Positions 1-6,560 are shown, counted from the stretch's first letter. The stretch is 6,647 bases of DNA from an uncultured Actinomycetes bacterium (GCA_903925705.1 CAIYGJ010000056.1:1-6647); one strand, 5' to 3'. A program made the numbers and translations. The notes: generated by a model from the letters alone, not told the origin.

Positions 1-516
1 AGATGAGCGAACTTCGCCAAGTGCGGGCGCGACTCCAACTGTGCCGTGCATTGGATCTAATGGCAATGCGGCTGTGAACTTAGTGTCAGCTGCTGCGTAT
101 CTAACTAAGCGCTCAGTTAAGTCCAATTCATAAATCCAAGTTCGTTCTAAAAGTGCGGGTTGCAAAGTTGCAGTTGTCGGCGTTGAAGTAAGCGCGCCAA
201 AGAATGGCACAGTCGTACTAACGCCCCAAACTTCACGAGGTTCAATAGAAATGAAGTGAACCGCCAAGGTGTCACCTGGCTCGGCACCTTCAACATAAAA
301 CGGTCCGGTTTGTGGATTTAGAAACCTAGGATCACAAACTTGTGTGGACATATCACTGGGAGTTTTAACGCGACCACCAAAGCAGTCAAACGACCAAGAG
401 TCGATTATGGTGCCTGGCTTTACGCTGACCACGCCTTCACGTCCGCCAAAAGTAAACGTATGAGTTGCTGGATCAGCATCTTCATCTGGCGCCCAATTGC
501 AAATCTCTAGTGTCAT
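1..516 (-). CDS. Acetamidase/formamidase family protein, N-terminal part (runs off the left edge)
   Basis: Translating the minus strand from the ATG at 516 gives 172 residues without a stop, ending at the window edge. Family members hydrolyse short amides such as formamide or acetamide to ammonia and the acid, in the cytoplasm, and are usually about 300-400 residues long, so roughly half is present. Family motifs are visible: NPQTGPFYVEGAEPGD at residues 67-82 and PLDPMHGTVGVAP at about 152-164. The N-terminus is a beta-rich start with VKPG at 32-35 and FDCFGG at 43-48. An AAGGG lies only 3-4 nt before the ATG, a short spacing, so the ribosome binding site is unremarkable. I see no confident promoter in 517-572. 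The gene is separated from the upstream permease by a strong terminator, so it is probably its own transcription unit. Family assignment is firm; the exact amide substrate cannot be told. Confidence 0.88.
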   Translation of the reverse strand, partial: MTLEICNWAPDEDADPATHTFTFGGREGVVSVKPGTIIDSWSFDCFGGRVKTPSDMSTQVCDPRFLNPQTGPFYVEGAEPGDTLAVHFISIEPREVWGVSTTVPFFGALTSTPTTATLQPALLERTWIYELDLTERLVRYAAADTKFTAALPLDPMHGTVGVAPALGEVRSS

Positions 517-572
517 GCCCTTATTCTTGTCGATTTAGTCGAGCAATTCCCTATGGTTTAAGAAGTCTTTAA

Positions 573-615
573 AAATGAAATTGGGCACCAGCAATGCTGA
601 TGCCCAATTTCATTT
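573..615 (-). terminator. Rho-independent terminator of the permease gene
   Basis: Perfect 15-bp inverted repeat, AAATGAAATTGGGCA (573-587) and its complement (601-615). The 13-nt loop contains an inner CAGC/GCTG stem (589-592 with 596-599) around an AAT tip, so the whole hairpin has about 19 pairs with one C-A mismatch. Read on the minus strand, the 3' arm runs straight into TTTTTAAAG, giving a short U-tract. It begins 9 bases beyond the permease stop codon. On the plus strand the run after the stem is interrupted (GTTTGTACG), so termination is best supported for the minus direction. Confidence 0.88.
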
Positions 616-624
616 GTTTGTACG

Positions 625-2205
625 TTATGCGCGCTCGTGAGCTTCCTCAAGAGTTGTGCGGCCAATTTCTTCGTAGATTTCTGGATGCTTTGACTTAACC
701 CATAGGGCATACAGCAAACCGAAGATCAAAGTTCCTGCAATTTCATACGGCAGGTACTTAACCATCAAAGAGTTTGACTGGTATCCGGCGGCAAAGCCAG
801 AGGCAACTGCAGCGAACAGAAGAACTAAGGCGTAGATCATGCCTGCTGCACCAACTAGTGGAGCAATCAAGGTAGTTAGAACATTGCCCTTGTGCTTCTT
901 CTTACCCCAGAAGTAACCGACAACTGCAAATGAGCAGATTACCTGAACGACCAGAATAAACGCAGTTCCAACAAGTGACGGAACAGTGTAGATAACACCG
1001 TATGGCAACAAGTTAGGGTCTGAGGTTGCGCCTGCAACGGCTGGATCTGAAGTCCAAGCAGTTGAGAAGGTTGCAAACAATAGAACCATAACGATGTTGA
1101 GTACGGTAACTACCGAAGATGCCACAGCTGGAGACTGGTGCTTGTGATGAGTGCTTGCTAGACGCGAACGGATTCCAGCAAATGGAAGTTCGCGGCCAAG
1201 TGCAAATACGTAACGTGAAGCGGCATTGTGGAATGCCATCGCACAAGCAAATGAACCAACTACCAAAAGTACTCGGTAAGTACTTTCTGCAAGCGAACCT
1301 AGGTTTGCTGCAACTGGGATTAACCAAAGATCAACTGGGTTACCAGTAGATCCGGAAGCAACTTCCACAGAAGTCTTTGCACCGTTTGCGACAACGGCCA
1401 TCCAGGAAACGAATGTGTAGAACACACCAAGTCCGATAACGGCGATCATTGTGGCGCGAGGAATTACGTGCTTTGGATCTTTGGACTCTTCACCGTATGT
1501 AGCAGTGGTTTCAAAACCAATCCAGGACCAGAATGCGAAGAAGATACCAAGTGCTGCAGTACCAGCTGCAACGCTAGAACCAAAAGCACCAGCTTCAAGA
1601 TTATTGAATGCGGCCATTGGCGAAATAGTTTCAGAAACCATAAAGCCATCAGGTCCACCTTTAACTGCGACGCTGATTCCGAAAGCTGCAAGGAGTAGGA
1701 CTTCACAAACAAGCGTGACTCCGAGCACTGCTGCTGCAACAGTGATATCAAAGTAAGTCAAAACCCAAATCAGGATCATGCCAGCAATAGCGATGATCAA
1801 CCAATTGATGTCAATGCCAGCCATTGAACTTAAGGTGTTTGAAGCAAAGAACGCGAAACCACCAATTAAGGTGCCTTCGAAAAGAATGTACGAAATGGTA
1901 GCAAGTAGACCTGCCGCCATACCCCAAACTTGTCCAAGACCTTGAGAGATGAATCCGTAAAAGGCACCAGCAGTTGTAACGTGCTTCGCCATAGCAGAGA
2001 ACCCGATTGCGAAAATCGATAGAACGATTGTTGCAAATAGGAAACCTGCAGGAGCGCCGATTCCATTACCCCAACCAACACCAACTGGCATGTTGAAGCT
2101 CATTGCAGTAATTGGCGCAGCGTTAGCTACCGCCATAAACAAAACAGCGGTTAATCCAATCGCGCCTTTGCGAAGGCCTTTTTGGCTTTCGTTATTTGTC
2201 GACAT
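625..2205 (-). CDS. APC-superfamily amino acid / amine permease
   Basis: This 526-residue integral membrane transporter has about 12 predicted hydrophobic segments, roughly at 17-37, 50-72, 96-118, 132-152, 155-180, 213-233, 253-274, 309-326, 361-382, 407-430, 446-470 and 486-504. APC hallmarks are present: the TAGAFYGF segment at 78-85 before TM3, GFETTATYGEES at 230-241 followed by DPKHVIPRA at 243-251, and NAASRYVFALGRE at 327-339. The charged C-terminal tail is cytoplasmic. I start at the ATG at 2205 because GAAAGGG (2214-2220) lies 8 nt upstream; an in-frame extension to 2247 would add 14 cysteine- and charge-containing residues with no supporting ribosome site. The gene is divergent from the microcompartment operon. 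A permease in this position is usual in RMM/AAUM loci, so it probably imports the amino-alcohol or amine substrate. The substrate itself is inferred, not visible. Confidence 0.93.
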   Translation of the reverse strand: MSTNNESQKGLRKGAIGLTAVLFMAVANAAPITAMSFNMPVGVGWGNGIGAPAGFLFATIVLSIFAIGFSAMAKHVTTAGAFYGFISQGLGQVWGMAAGLLATISYILFEGTLIGGFAFFASNTLSSMAGIDINWLIIAIAGMILIWVLTYFDITVAAAVLGVTLVCEVLLLAAFGISVAVKGGPDGFMVSETISPMAAFNNLEAGAFGSSVAAGTAALGIFFAFWSWIGFETTATYGEESKDPKHVIPRATMIAVIGLGVFYTFVSWMAVVANGAKTSVEVASGSTGNPVDLWLIPVAANLGSLAESTYRVLLVVGSFACAMAFHNAASRYVFALGRELPFAGIRSRLASTHHKHQSPAVASSVVTVLNIVMVLLFATFSTAWTSDPAVAGATSDPNLLPYGVIYTVPSLVGTAFILVVQVICSFAVVGYFWGKKKHKGNVLTTLIAPLVGAAGMIYALVLLFAAVASGFAAGYQSNSLMVKYLPYEIAGTLIFGLLYALWVKSKHPEIYEEIGRTTLEEAHERA

Positions 2206-2230
2206 GCATTCGACCCTTTCGTTGTAACAC

Positions 2231-2243
2231 CGGGAAGTTCCCG
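2231..2243. promoter_or_regulatory. 13-bp perfect inverted repeat in the permease leader
   Basis: CGGGAAGTTCCCG is a perfect dyad around a single central base. It lies 10 bases upstream of the permease ribosome site, where a repressor would block transcription or a short CGGG/CCCG stem could affect initiation. No regulator can be named from the sequence. Confidence 0.45.
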
Positions 2244-2274
2244 ACATTTCTCACTTGGTATTGATCAGTTGCGG

Positions 2275-2299
2275 GTGACCTGAGTCACACGATTGACTC
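2275..2299. promoter_or_regulatory. Interleaved dyads upstream of the permease
   Basis: GTGAC-CTGA-GTCAC (2275-2288) is a perfect inverted repeat. It overlaps a second one, GAGTCA-N6-TGACTC (2282-2299). Two symmetric sites sharing bases in a non-coding divergent region look like operators or alternative binding registers. No protein family is assigned. Confidence 0.4.
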
Positions 2300-2420
2300 G
2301 ACCTTGCCAGATAACGAACCCAAGTACAACGAAATTTGCATAGTTTCCTCAACTTTTTTGGTTAACAAAGTTTCGATTTTGGTCTAAAAATCAAAGAATT
2401 AATACGCAAATCGGACATAC

Positions 2421-2449
2421 TTGTCAGTAAATGCCCATTTTTATACGGT
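2421..2449 (+). promoter_or_regulatory. Possible sigma-70-type promoter for the BMC operon (upstream candidate)
   Basis: TTGTCA (2421-2426, 5 of 6 to the -35 consensus), a 17-base spacer, then TACGGT (2444-2449), which fits the TANNNT form common in actinobacterial -10 boxes. Transcription would begin near 2456 and leave a leader of about 120 nt. Assigned by eye only. Confidence 0.35.
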
Positions 2450-2480
2450 TTTGAGTGTTAAACCAAAATTCAACCAAAAG

Positions 2481-2510
2481 TTGCTAAAAGGTATGGTCAT
2501 TTGGTCTAAT
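2481..2510 (+). promoter_or_regulatory. Possible sigma-70-type promoter for the BMC operon (downstream candidate)
   Basis: TTGCTA (2481-2486), an 18-base spacer, then TCTAAT (2505-2510). The -10 matches 5 of 6 but lacks the important A at its second position. A start near 2517 would place the TTGGTTTACCAA dyad over the first transcribed bases, a classic repressor position. Confidence 0.3.
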
Positions 2511-2522
2511 TTTGTGTAATCA

Positions 2523-2534
2523 TTGGTTTACCAA
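2523..2534. promoter_or_regulatory. Inverted repeat TTGGT-TT-ACCAA, probable operator
   Basis: Perfect 5-bp arms around a 2-base centre, lying just downstream of the candidate -10 at 2505-2510. The same half-site recurs singly at 2255, 2358, 2379 and 2501, and in reverse at 2462 and 2473. The GT...AC symmetry resembles operators of GntR-type regulators, but the family is a guess. Confidence 0.45.
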
Positions 2535-2576
2535 GTCATCGCGCGGATAGCGCACAAGATTGAGAAAGGGTTCGGG

Positions 2577-3887
2577 ATGACACAGGAAGACACAGCGGCA
2601 CCTGAATTCGACTACGGCTTATTCTCATACGACTCCAAAGAGCAGATGCTGGAGAAGTCAAAAGAATTTTGGAATCCAGGCAAAACCCAATTCTGGATTG
2701 ACTCGGGTGTACCACTTGTAATTGACCGACGTGAAGAGTATTTCATTTACGACATGTCGGGTAAGCGTTTAATTGATGCGCATCTAAATGGTGGAACTTA
2801 CAACCTTGGTCATAGAAACCCTGAAGTTGTTCAAGCCGTAACAATGGCAATGCAGCATTTTGATATTGGTAACCACCACTTCCCATCGCTGGCCCGGACT
2901 GCGCTGGCTGAAGCTTTAATCAAAACTGCACCTGCTGGATTAAGCAAAGTTATTTACGGCTCCGGTGGCGGCGAGGCAATTGACATTGCTCTCAAGACAG
3001 CACGTCACGCAACACAGAAGCGAAAGATTGTTTCCATCATTAAGGCTTACCACGGTCACACGGGATTAGCTGTTGGAACTGGTGATGATCGGTTCTCAAA
3101 GCTATTTCTTTCGGATCGCCCAGAAGAATTTCCACATGTTCCGTTTAATGATTTAGAAGCTATGGAAGACGCGCTTCGCGATCGAGATGTCGCTGCGGTA
3201 ATTATGGAAACCATTCCAGCAACATATGGTTTCCCGCTTCCGAATCCTGGTTACTTAGAGGCCGTTAAGAAGCTTTGCGAAAAGTATGACGCTCTTTACA
3301 TTGCAGATGAAGTGCAAACCGGTTTGATGCGCACTGGCGAACTTTGGGGTATTACCAAGCATGGAATCACTCCGGATATCCTTGTTACTGGCAAGGGAAT
3401 TTCAGGCGGCCTTTATCCGATTGCTGCAGTACTTGCCACCGAGAAAGCAGCTGGCTGGCTTAACGAAGATGGCTTCGGTCATATTTCAACTTTCGGCGGT
3501 GCCGAACTTGGTTGTATCGCAGCATTAAAGACCCTTGAGATTTGCTCCAGAGAAGAAACCCGCTCCATGGTTCACTACATTGCCGATTATGTGGGCCAGC
3601 GTTTAGCTGCAGTTCAGGCTACTTACCCGGATTGGTTTGTGGGCATTCGTCAAAACGGAGTAATCCTGGGCTTGGAGTTTGCTCACCCACAAGGTGCTAA
3701 GTACGTAATGCGTCACCTTTACGAAAATGGTGTTTGGGCAATCTTCTCAACACTTGATCCTCGGGTACTTCAGTACAAGCCAGGTATTTTGTTGAAGCCT
3801 GAAGTTGCCGAAGAAATGCTCGATAGAACTGAATTGGCAATCGGAAAAGCGTATGCCGAAATCCGTAACGAGCGCAGGTCAGCATGA
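2577..3887 (+). CDS. Class III aminotransferase-fold PLP enzyme, probable amino-alcohol-phosphate phospho-lyase of the microcompartment
   Basis: This 436-residue fold-type I PLP enzyme has the phosphate-binding loop YGSGGGEA at 127-134, AYHG at 157-160, cofactor-contacting IADEVQTG at 242-249 (D244), and the Schiff-base lysine K273 in VTGKGISGG. Length fits the class III family. In RMM/AAUM loci this gene is proposed to act on a phosphorylated amino alcohol such as 1-amino-2-propanol phosphate, eliminating ammonia and phosphate to give an aldehyde, like the related ethanolamine-phosphate phospho-lyases; a true transaminase role remains possible. I chose ATG 2577 because GAGAAAGGG ends 6 nt before it. 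An in-frame TTG at 2523 would add 18 residues but lacks a ribosome site and lies within a probable operator. It is first in the operon; its last four bases overlap the dehydrogenase start (ATGA). Fold is certain; reaction type is inferred from context. Confidence 0.9.
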   Translation: MTQEDTAAPEFDYGLFSYDSKEQMLEKSKEFWNPGKTQFWIDSGVPLVIDRREEYFIYDMSGKRLIDAHLNGGTYNLGHRNPEVVQAVTMAMQHFDIGNHHFPSLARTALAEALIKTAPAGLSKVIYGSGGGEAIDIALKTARHATQKRKIVSIIKAYHGHTGLAVGTGDDRFSKLFLSDRPEEFPHVPFNDLEAMEDALRDRDVAAVIMETIPATYGFPLPNPGYLEAVKKLCEKYDALYIADEVQTGLMRTGELWGITKHGITPDILVTGKGISGGLYPIAAVLATEKAAGWLNEDGFGHISTFGGAELGCIAALKTLEICSREETRSMVHYIADYVGQRLAAVQATYPDWFVGIRQNGVILGLEFAHPQGAKYVMRHLYENGVWAIFSTLDPRVLQYKPGILLKPEVAEEMLDRTELAIGKAYAEIRNERRSA

Positions 3888-5455
3888 GCGAAATGACTTT
3901 TGAACCGTTAATGGTTGAACCAGCTGGTGTTCCACGCGGTCGCGCAATGGTGGAACGCGCTGATTGGGCCGCCCGGGCCTACGCCAAATACGACATCGCA
4001 ACGGTCAACCGCATTATTGACGCAGCTGCATCAGCTTTGGCAACAAGAGCGCAAGAATTCGCGCGCGATGCCGTTTCTGAAACTGGGTTTGGTGTTGTTG
4101 AACATAAAGTTCTAAAGAACATTGCTTGCTCAACCGGAATCGTCGAAACTTACCGCGGCCAAGATTTTGTTTCACCCGAGATTGATGAAGTAAACAAAAT
4201 TGTTGCGATCCCTCGTCCTGCTGGTGTGATTTTGGCACTGACGCCGTCTACTAATCCAGTTGCTACGGTTTCATTCAAAATTATTTTGGCCTTAATGACG
4301 CGCAACTCAATCATCATTAGCCCGCACCCAATGGCAAAGAAAGTTTGCGTTGCTGCCGCTAAAGCTATGGCAGAAGCAGCAGTTGCTGCTGGCGCGCCAG
4401 ATGGCATCATCCAAATTGTTGAAGACCCTTCAATTCCACTTATCAACGCATTGATGACTGATGAAAGAACTGACGTAATTGTTGCAACCGGTGGCACACC
4501 TGTTGTTCGTTCGGCTTATCGAAGTGGAAATCCTGCAATTGGCGTTGGACCTGGAAATGTTCCAGTTTTAGTTGACGCAACTGCGGACTTGGCTAAAGCC
4601 GCAGTTCGAATTATTGAAAGTAAGGCATTCGATAACTCAATTCTTTGCACCAATGAAAGTGTTGTAATTGCAGAAGAAGCGATTGCCGACAAATTACTCG
4701 CAGCGTTTACTCGCGAAGGTGCATATGTATTGAAAGATGAAGAACGCGATGCCGTGCGCAACACCGTTTTTCCAGAAGGTCACTTCAACATCAAAATGGT
4801 TGGCAAAGATGCTACGTGGATTGCAGAGCAAGCTGGAATAAAAGTTCCAGCCAAAACTAGAGTTTTAGTTGCACCATTTGATCTAGTAGTACCTGAAGAA
4901 CCGTTAGCTCACGAAAAATTGTGCCCAGTCCTAGGTTTTGTTCGAGTACCAACTGCGACTCGGGGAATCGACATTGCTAGAGCGATCTTGCGCATTACAG
5001 GCGCTGGACATTCAGCTGCGATCCACAGTTCAAACCCTGAATTAATCATGATGTTTAGTGCAGCAGTTCCCGTGCTACGAGTATCCGTGAATGTCGGTAA
5101 TAGCCTTGGCGCTTCTGGAATTCAAACCAATTTAGCTCCAACGATGACAATCGGAACTGGTTTTGCCGGTCGATCTTCGGTTGGTGAAAATTTGCAGCCA
5201 AAGCATTTGATTAACTACACCCGCCTGGCATACAACGCGGATGCGCGTGAAGTAATGCCATCCTTTGCAGGACTGAATCCTTGGGCTAGCCCAACTGGCC
5301 CAGTTCCTTCTTATCCGGTTGCCTCAAATGAAGAAAACTACGGAGCTGGAAATTCCTACAGTCATCGTGAGCCGATAACTCAAGATGTTGCTGAATTAAG
5401 AGACGAAATCCGCAAGTTGATCGTCGAAGAACTTCATGCATTGATCAAGAACTAA
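3884..5455 (+). CDS. CoA-acylating aldehyde dehydrogenase (PduP/EutE-like), microcompartment cargo
   Basis: This 523-residue enzyme should oxidise an aldehyde to acyl-CoA with NAD+, consuming the aldehyde made by the preceding PLP enzyme inside the shell. Features of the acylating family: TPSTNP at 120-125, the glycine-rich ATGGTPVV at 201-208, GVGPGNVPV at 220-228, the catalytic cysteine C255 in DNSILCTNES, GAGHSAAIHS at 373-382, and FAGRSSVGENLQPKHL at 427-442. The catalytic domain ends near 460. A Pro/Gly/Ser/Asn-rich linker (about 465-498) leads to a C-terminal helix at 499-523, with hydrophobic V502, L505, I509, L512, I513, L517, L520 and I521 on one face. This is the form of an encapsulation peptide; PduP carries its signal at the N-terminus instead. 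The start overlaps the upstream stop by 4 nt, with AGG at 3876-3878. Function is firm; whether propionaldehyde or another aldehyde is the substrate is inferred. Confidence 0.95.
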   Translation: MSEMTFEPLMVEPAGVPRGRAMVERADWAARAYAKYDIATVNRIIDAAASALATRAQEFARDAVSETGFGVVEHKVLKNIACSTGIVETYRGQDFVSPEIDEVNKIVAIPRPAGVILALTPSTNPVATVSFKIILALMTRNSIIISPHPMAKKVCVAAAKAMAEAAVAAGAPDGIIQIVEDPSIPLINALMTDERTDVIVATGGTPVVRSAYRSGNPAIGVGPGNVPVLVDATADLAKAAVRIIESKAFDNSILCTNESVVIAEEAIADKLLAAFTREGAYVLKDEERDAVRNTVFPEGHFNIKMVGKDATWIAEQAGIKVPAKTRVLVAPFDLVVPEEPLAHEKLCPVLGFVRVPTATRGIDIARAILRITGAGHSAAIHSSNPELIMMFSAAVPVLRVSVNVGNSLGASGIQTNLAPTMTIGTGFAGRSSVGENLQPKHLINYTRLAYNADAREVMPSFAGLNPWASPTGPVPSYPVASNEENYGAGNSYSHREPITQDVAELRDEIRKLIVEELHALIKN

Positions 5456-5472
5456 TCAGAGAAGAGATACAA

Positions 5473-6072
5473 ATGGCAGAGCTACGGTCGTTCATCTACA
5501 TCGACCAAATGCAACCTCAAACCATGTGCTACCTAGGTTCATGGGTTAAGGGTGCTTTGCCACGCGCAAACATGGCCGCCCAAGTTATTGAAGTAGCACC
5601 AGGTTTAGACATCGAGGCTCTGACTGATGTTGCACTCAAGCATGCAAACGTCCAAGCCGGAATTTTGTTCGTAGAACGAACCTTTGGTTACTTGGAAATC
5701 CATGGTCCAACTGAAGAAGTTAGGGCAGCTGGGCAAGCAGTTTTGGCAGCACTTGGTACTTCAGAGTCGGAAGCAACTAAGCCGAAAATCCTAGCTTCCC
5801 GAGTAGTTCCTTCAGTTGACCAGCAACATGCCTTCCTTATAAATAGGAACAAAGTTGGTTCGATGATTTTGCCTGGTGAATCTTTGTACATTTTGGAAGT
5901 TCAGCCAGCGTCCTACGCGATCTTGGCAACTAATGAAGCAGAAAAGGCAACTGATATCAAAGTTGTTGACTATCGAATGATTGGTGCTACCGGTCGGGTT
6001 TATTTGTCTGGCAAAGAAGCCAATATTCGTGCCGCAGCTGAAGTTGCCGAAAGAGTTTTGAGTGAGCGTTGA
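5473..6072 (+). CDS. BMC-T shell protein (tandem BMC domains, trimer-forming)
   Basis: This 199-residue protein contains two BMC domains, at about 5-95 and 108-197. Each has a roughly 30-residue N-terminal extension before the core fold; the cores run from AQVIEVAP (36-43) to the helix ending near 94, and from LYILEVQP (138-145) to about 196. The second core contains the signature-like ATNEAEKAT (152-160) and DYRMIGATGRVYL (166-178). Three copies form a pseudohexameric tile in the microcompartment shell, with metabolite passage through the central pore. The pore loops differ: V67-E68-R69-T70 is charged in domain 1, and I170-G171-A172-T173-G174 is small and polar in domain 2. No Fe-S pore signature is evident; C19 is the only cysteine. 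A clear GAGAAGAG ribosome site lies about 6-7 nt before the ATG, 17 nt after the dehydrogenase stop, which suggests stronger independent initiation than at its overlapping neighbours. Confidence 0.93.
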   Translation: MAELRSFIYIDQMQPQTMCYLGSWVKGALPRANMAAQVIEVAPGLDIEALTDVALKHANVQAGILFVERTFGYLEIHGPTEEVRAAGQAVLAALGTSESEATKPKILASRVVPSVDQQHAFLINRNKVGSMILPGESLYILEVQPASYAILATNEAEKATDIKVVDYRMIGATGRVYLSGKEANIRAAAEVAERVLSER

Positions 6073-6560
6073 TGTCTACAGACAATGAAATACTTCGCTC
6101 GCTCGTGCGGGAAGCATTACGCGACGCCCTAGGTGGTGCAAGCGGGGCATCGGAAATTGCTAAAGCTTTATCCGGAAACTCTATGCCTTCTCAGAAACCT
6201 GCTCAGGTTGTCGAATTGGTCTCCTTAACGAGTGATGCTCAAGTGCAATCATTCGTGCACCGAATTCTTGATTTAGCTGCAGATGGAAAAACTTTGCGTG
6301 CATTGCGCCAAGGTGAATTAGTTTTTCAGTTAACTGAGCAATCCAAAGCGAGTGTCGCTGAAACCTCTGGAACTACTCGTGTTGAAAAAGGTGCCGTCAC
6401 CGAATCAACAATCAGAAAAGCTGCCGAATCCGGATCAACTTTGATCGTGGGTCGCAAAGTTGTCGTTACTTCTTTAGCGCGCGATAAAGCGCGTGACTTA
6501 GGAGTAACGATCATTAGAGAAAGTCAACAAGATAATCAGAAGGGATCGGTGATGCGCTGA
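6072..6560 (+). CDS. Small microcompartment-associated protein of unknown function with an encapsulation-peptide-like N-terminal helix
   Basis: I do not recognise a named function for these 162 residues. Three parts can be seen. Residues 3-20 form an amphipathic helix (I7, L8, L11, V12, L16, L20 on one face, then Gly-Gly-Ala-Ser), like microcompartment cargo-targeting peptides. Residues 46-92 look like a compact helical domain (VSLTSDAQVQSFVHRILDLA, then a Gly-Glu-Leu-Val-Phe strand). Residues 109-150 (VTESTIRKA, LIVGRK, VVTSLARDKARDLGVTIIRE) resemble short 'TExxI...TxxARDxAxxxGI' segments that I recall from other microcompartment proteins such as EutQ and EutT; that likeness is from memory. 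Linkers at 26-45 and 93-107 are low in complexity. The ATG at 6072 shares one base with the shell-protein stop (TGATG), implying translational coupling; a TTG at 6069 would add one residue. Plausible roles are cargo organiser or lumenal scaffold. Confidence 0.85.
   Translation: MSTDNEILRSLVREALRDALGGASGASEIAKALSGNSMPSQKPAQVVELVSLTSDAQVQSFVHRILDLAADGKTLRALRQGELVFQLTEQSKASVAETSGTTRVEKGAVTESTIRKAAESGSTLIVGRKVVVTSLARDKARDLGVTIIRESQQDNQKGSVMR

Larger units (their letters stand above)
2206..2576. promoter_or_regulatory. Divergent control region between permease and microcompartment operon
   Basis: This 371-base stretch contains no convincing gene and is visibly more A+T-rich between about 2340 and 2530. 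From left to right it holds the permease ribosome site (2214-2220), the 2231-2243 palindrome, the 2275-2299 interleaved dyads, and TTGGT or ACCAA half-sites at 2255, 2358, 2379, 2462, 2473, 2501, 2523 and 2530. Two possible plus-strand promoters and the leader of the PLP-enzyme gene complete it. A small GCGC-GGATA-GCGC hairpin (2541-2553) lies in that leader. The arrangement suggests that one regulator controls both directions, which is inference. I could not pick a minus-strand promoter with confidence. Confidence 0.7.

Noticed and set aside
1119..1756. Open frames on the plus strand within the permease gene
   Set aside because: They lie opposite a fully supported permease, have no ribosome sites or recognisable protein features, and their composition is that of the reverse of hydrophobic codons.
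2206..2247. Longer permease start at 2247
   Set aside because: The 14 added residues are polar and unlike APC N-termini, while the ATG at 2205 has GAAAGGG at 8 nt; the stretch also contains the 2231-2243 palindrome.
2206..2576. Riboswitch or attenuator in the divergent spacer
   Set aside because: I looked for long paired helices with a U-tract or a known aptamer core; only short dyads and a 4-bp GCGC hairpin are present.
4014..4764. Open frames on the minus strand within the aldehyde dehydrogenase gene
   Set aside because: They are antisense to a clear enzyme gene; the translations are low-complexity Ala/Ser/Ile-rich shadows with no family likeness.
326..6134. Five copies of CCTAGG across the window (near 326, 1299, 4930, 5530 and 6129)
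   Set aside because: More than chance would suggest for this hexamer, but most fall on Leu-Gly codon pairs inside genes, show no symmetry with gene borders and have irregular spacing.
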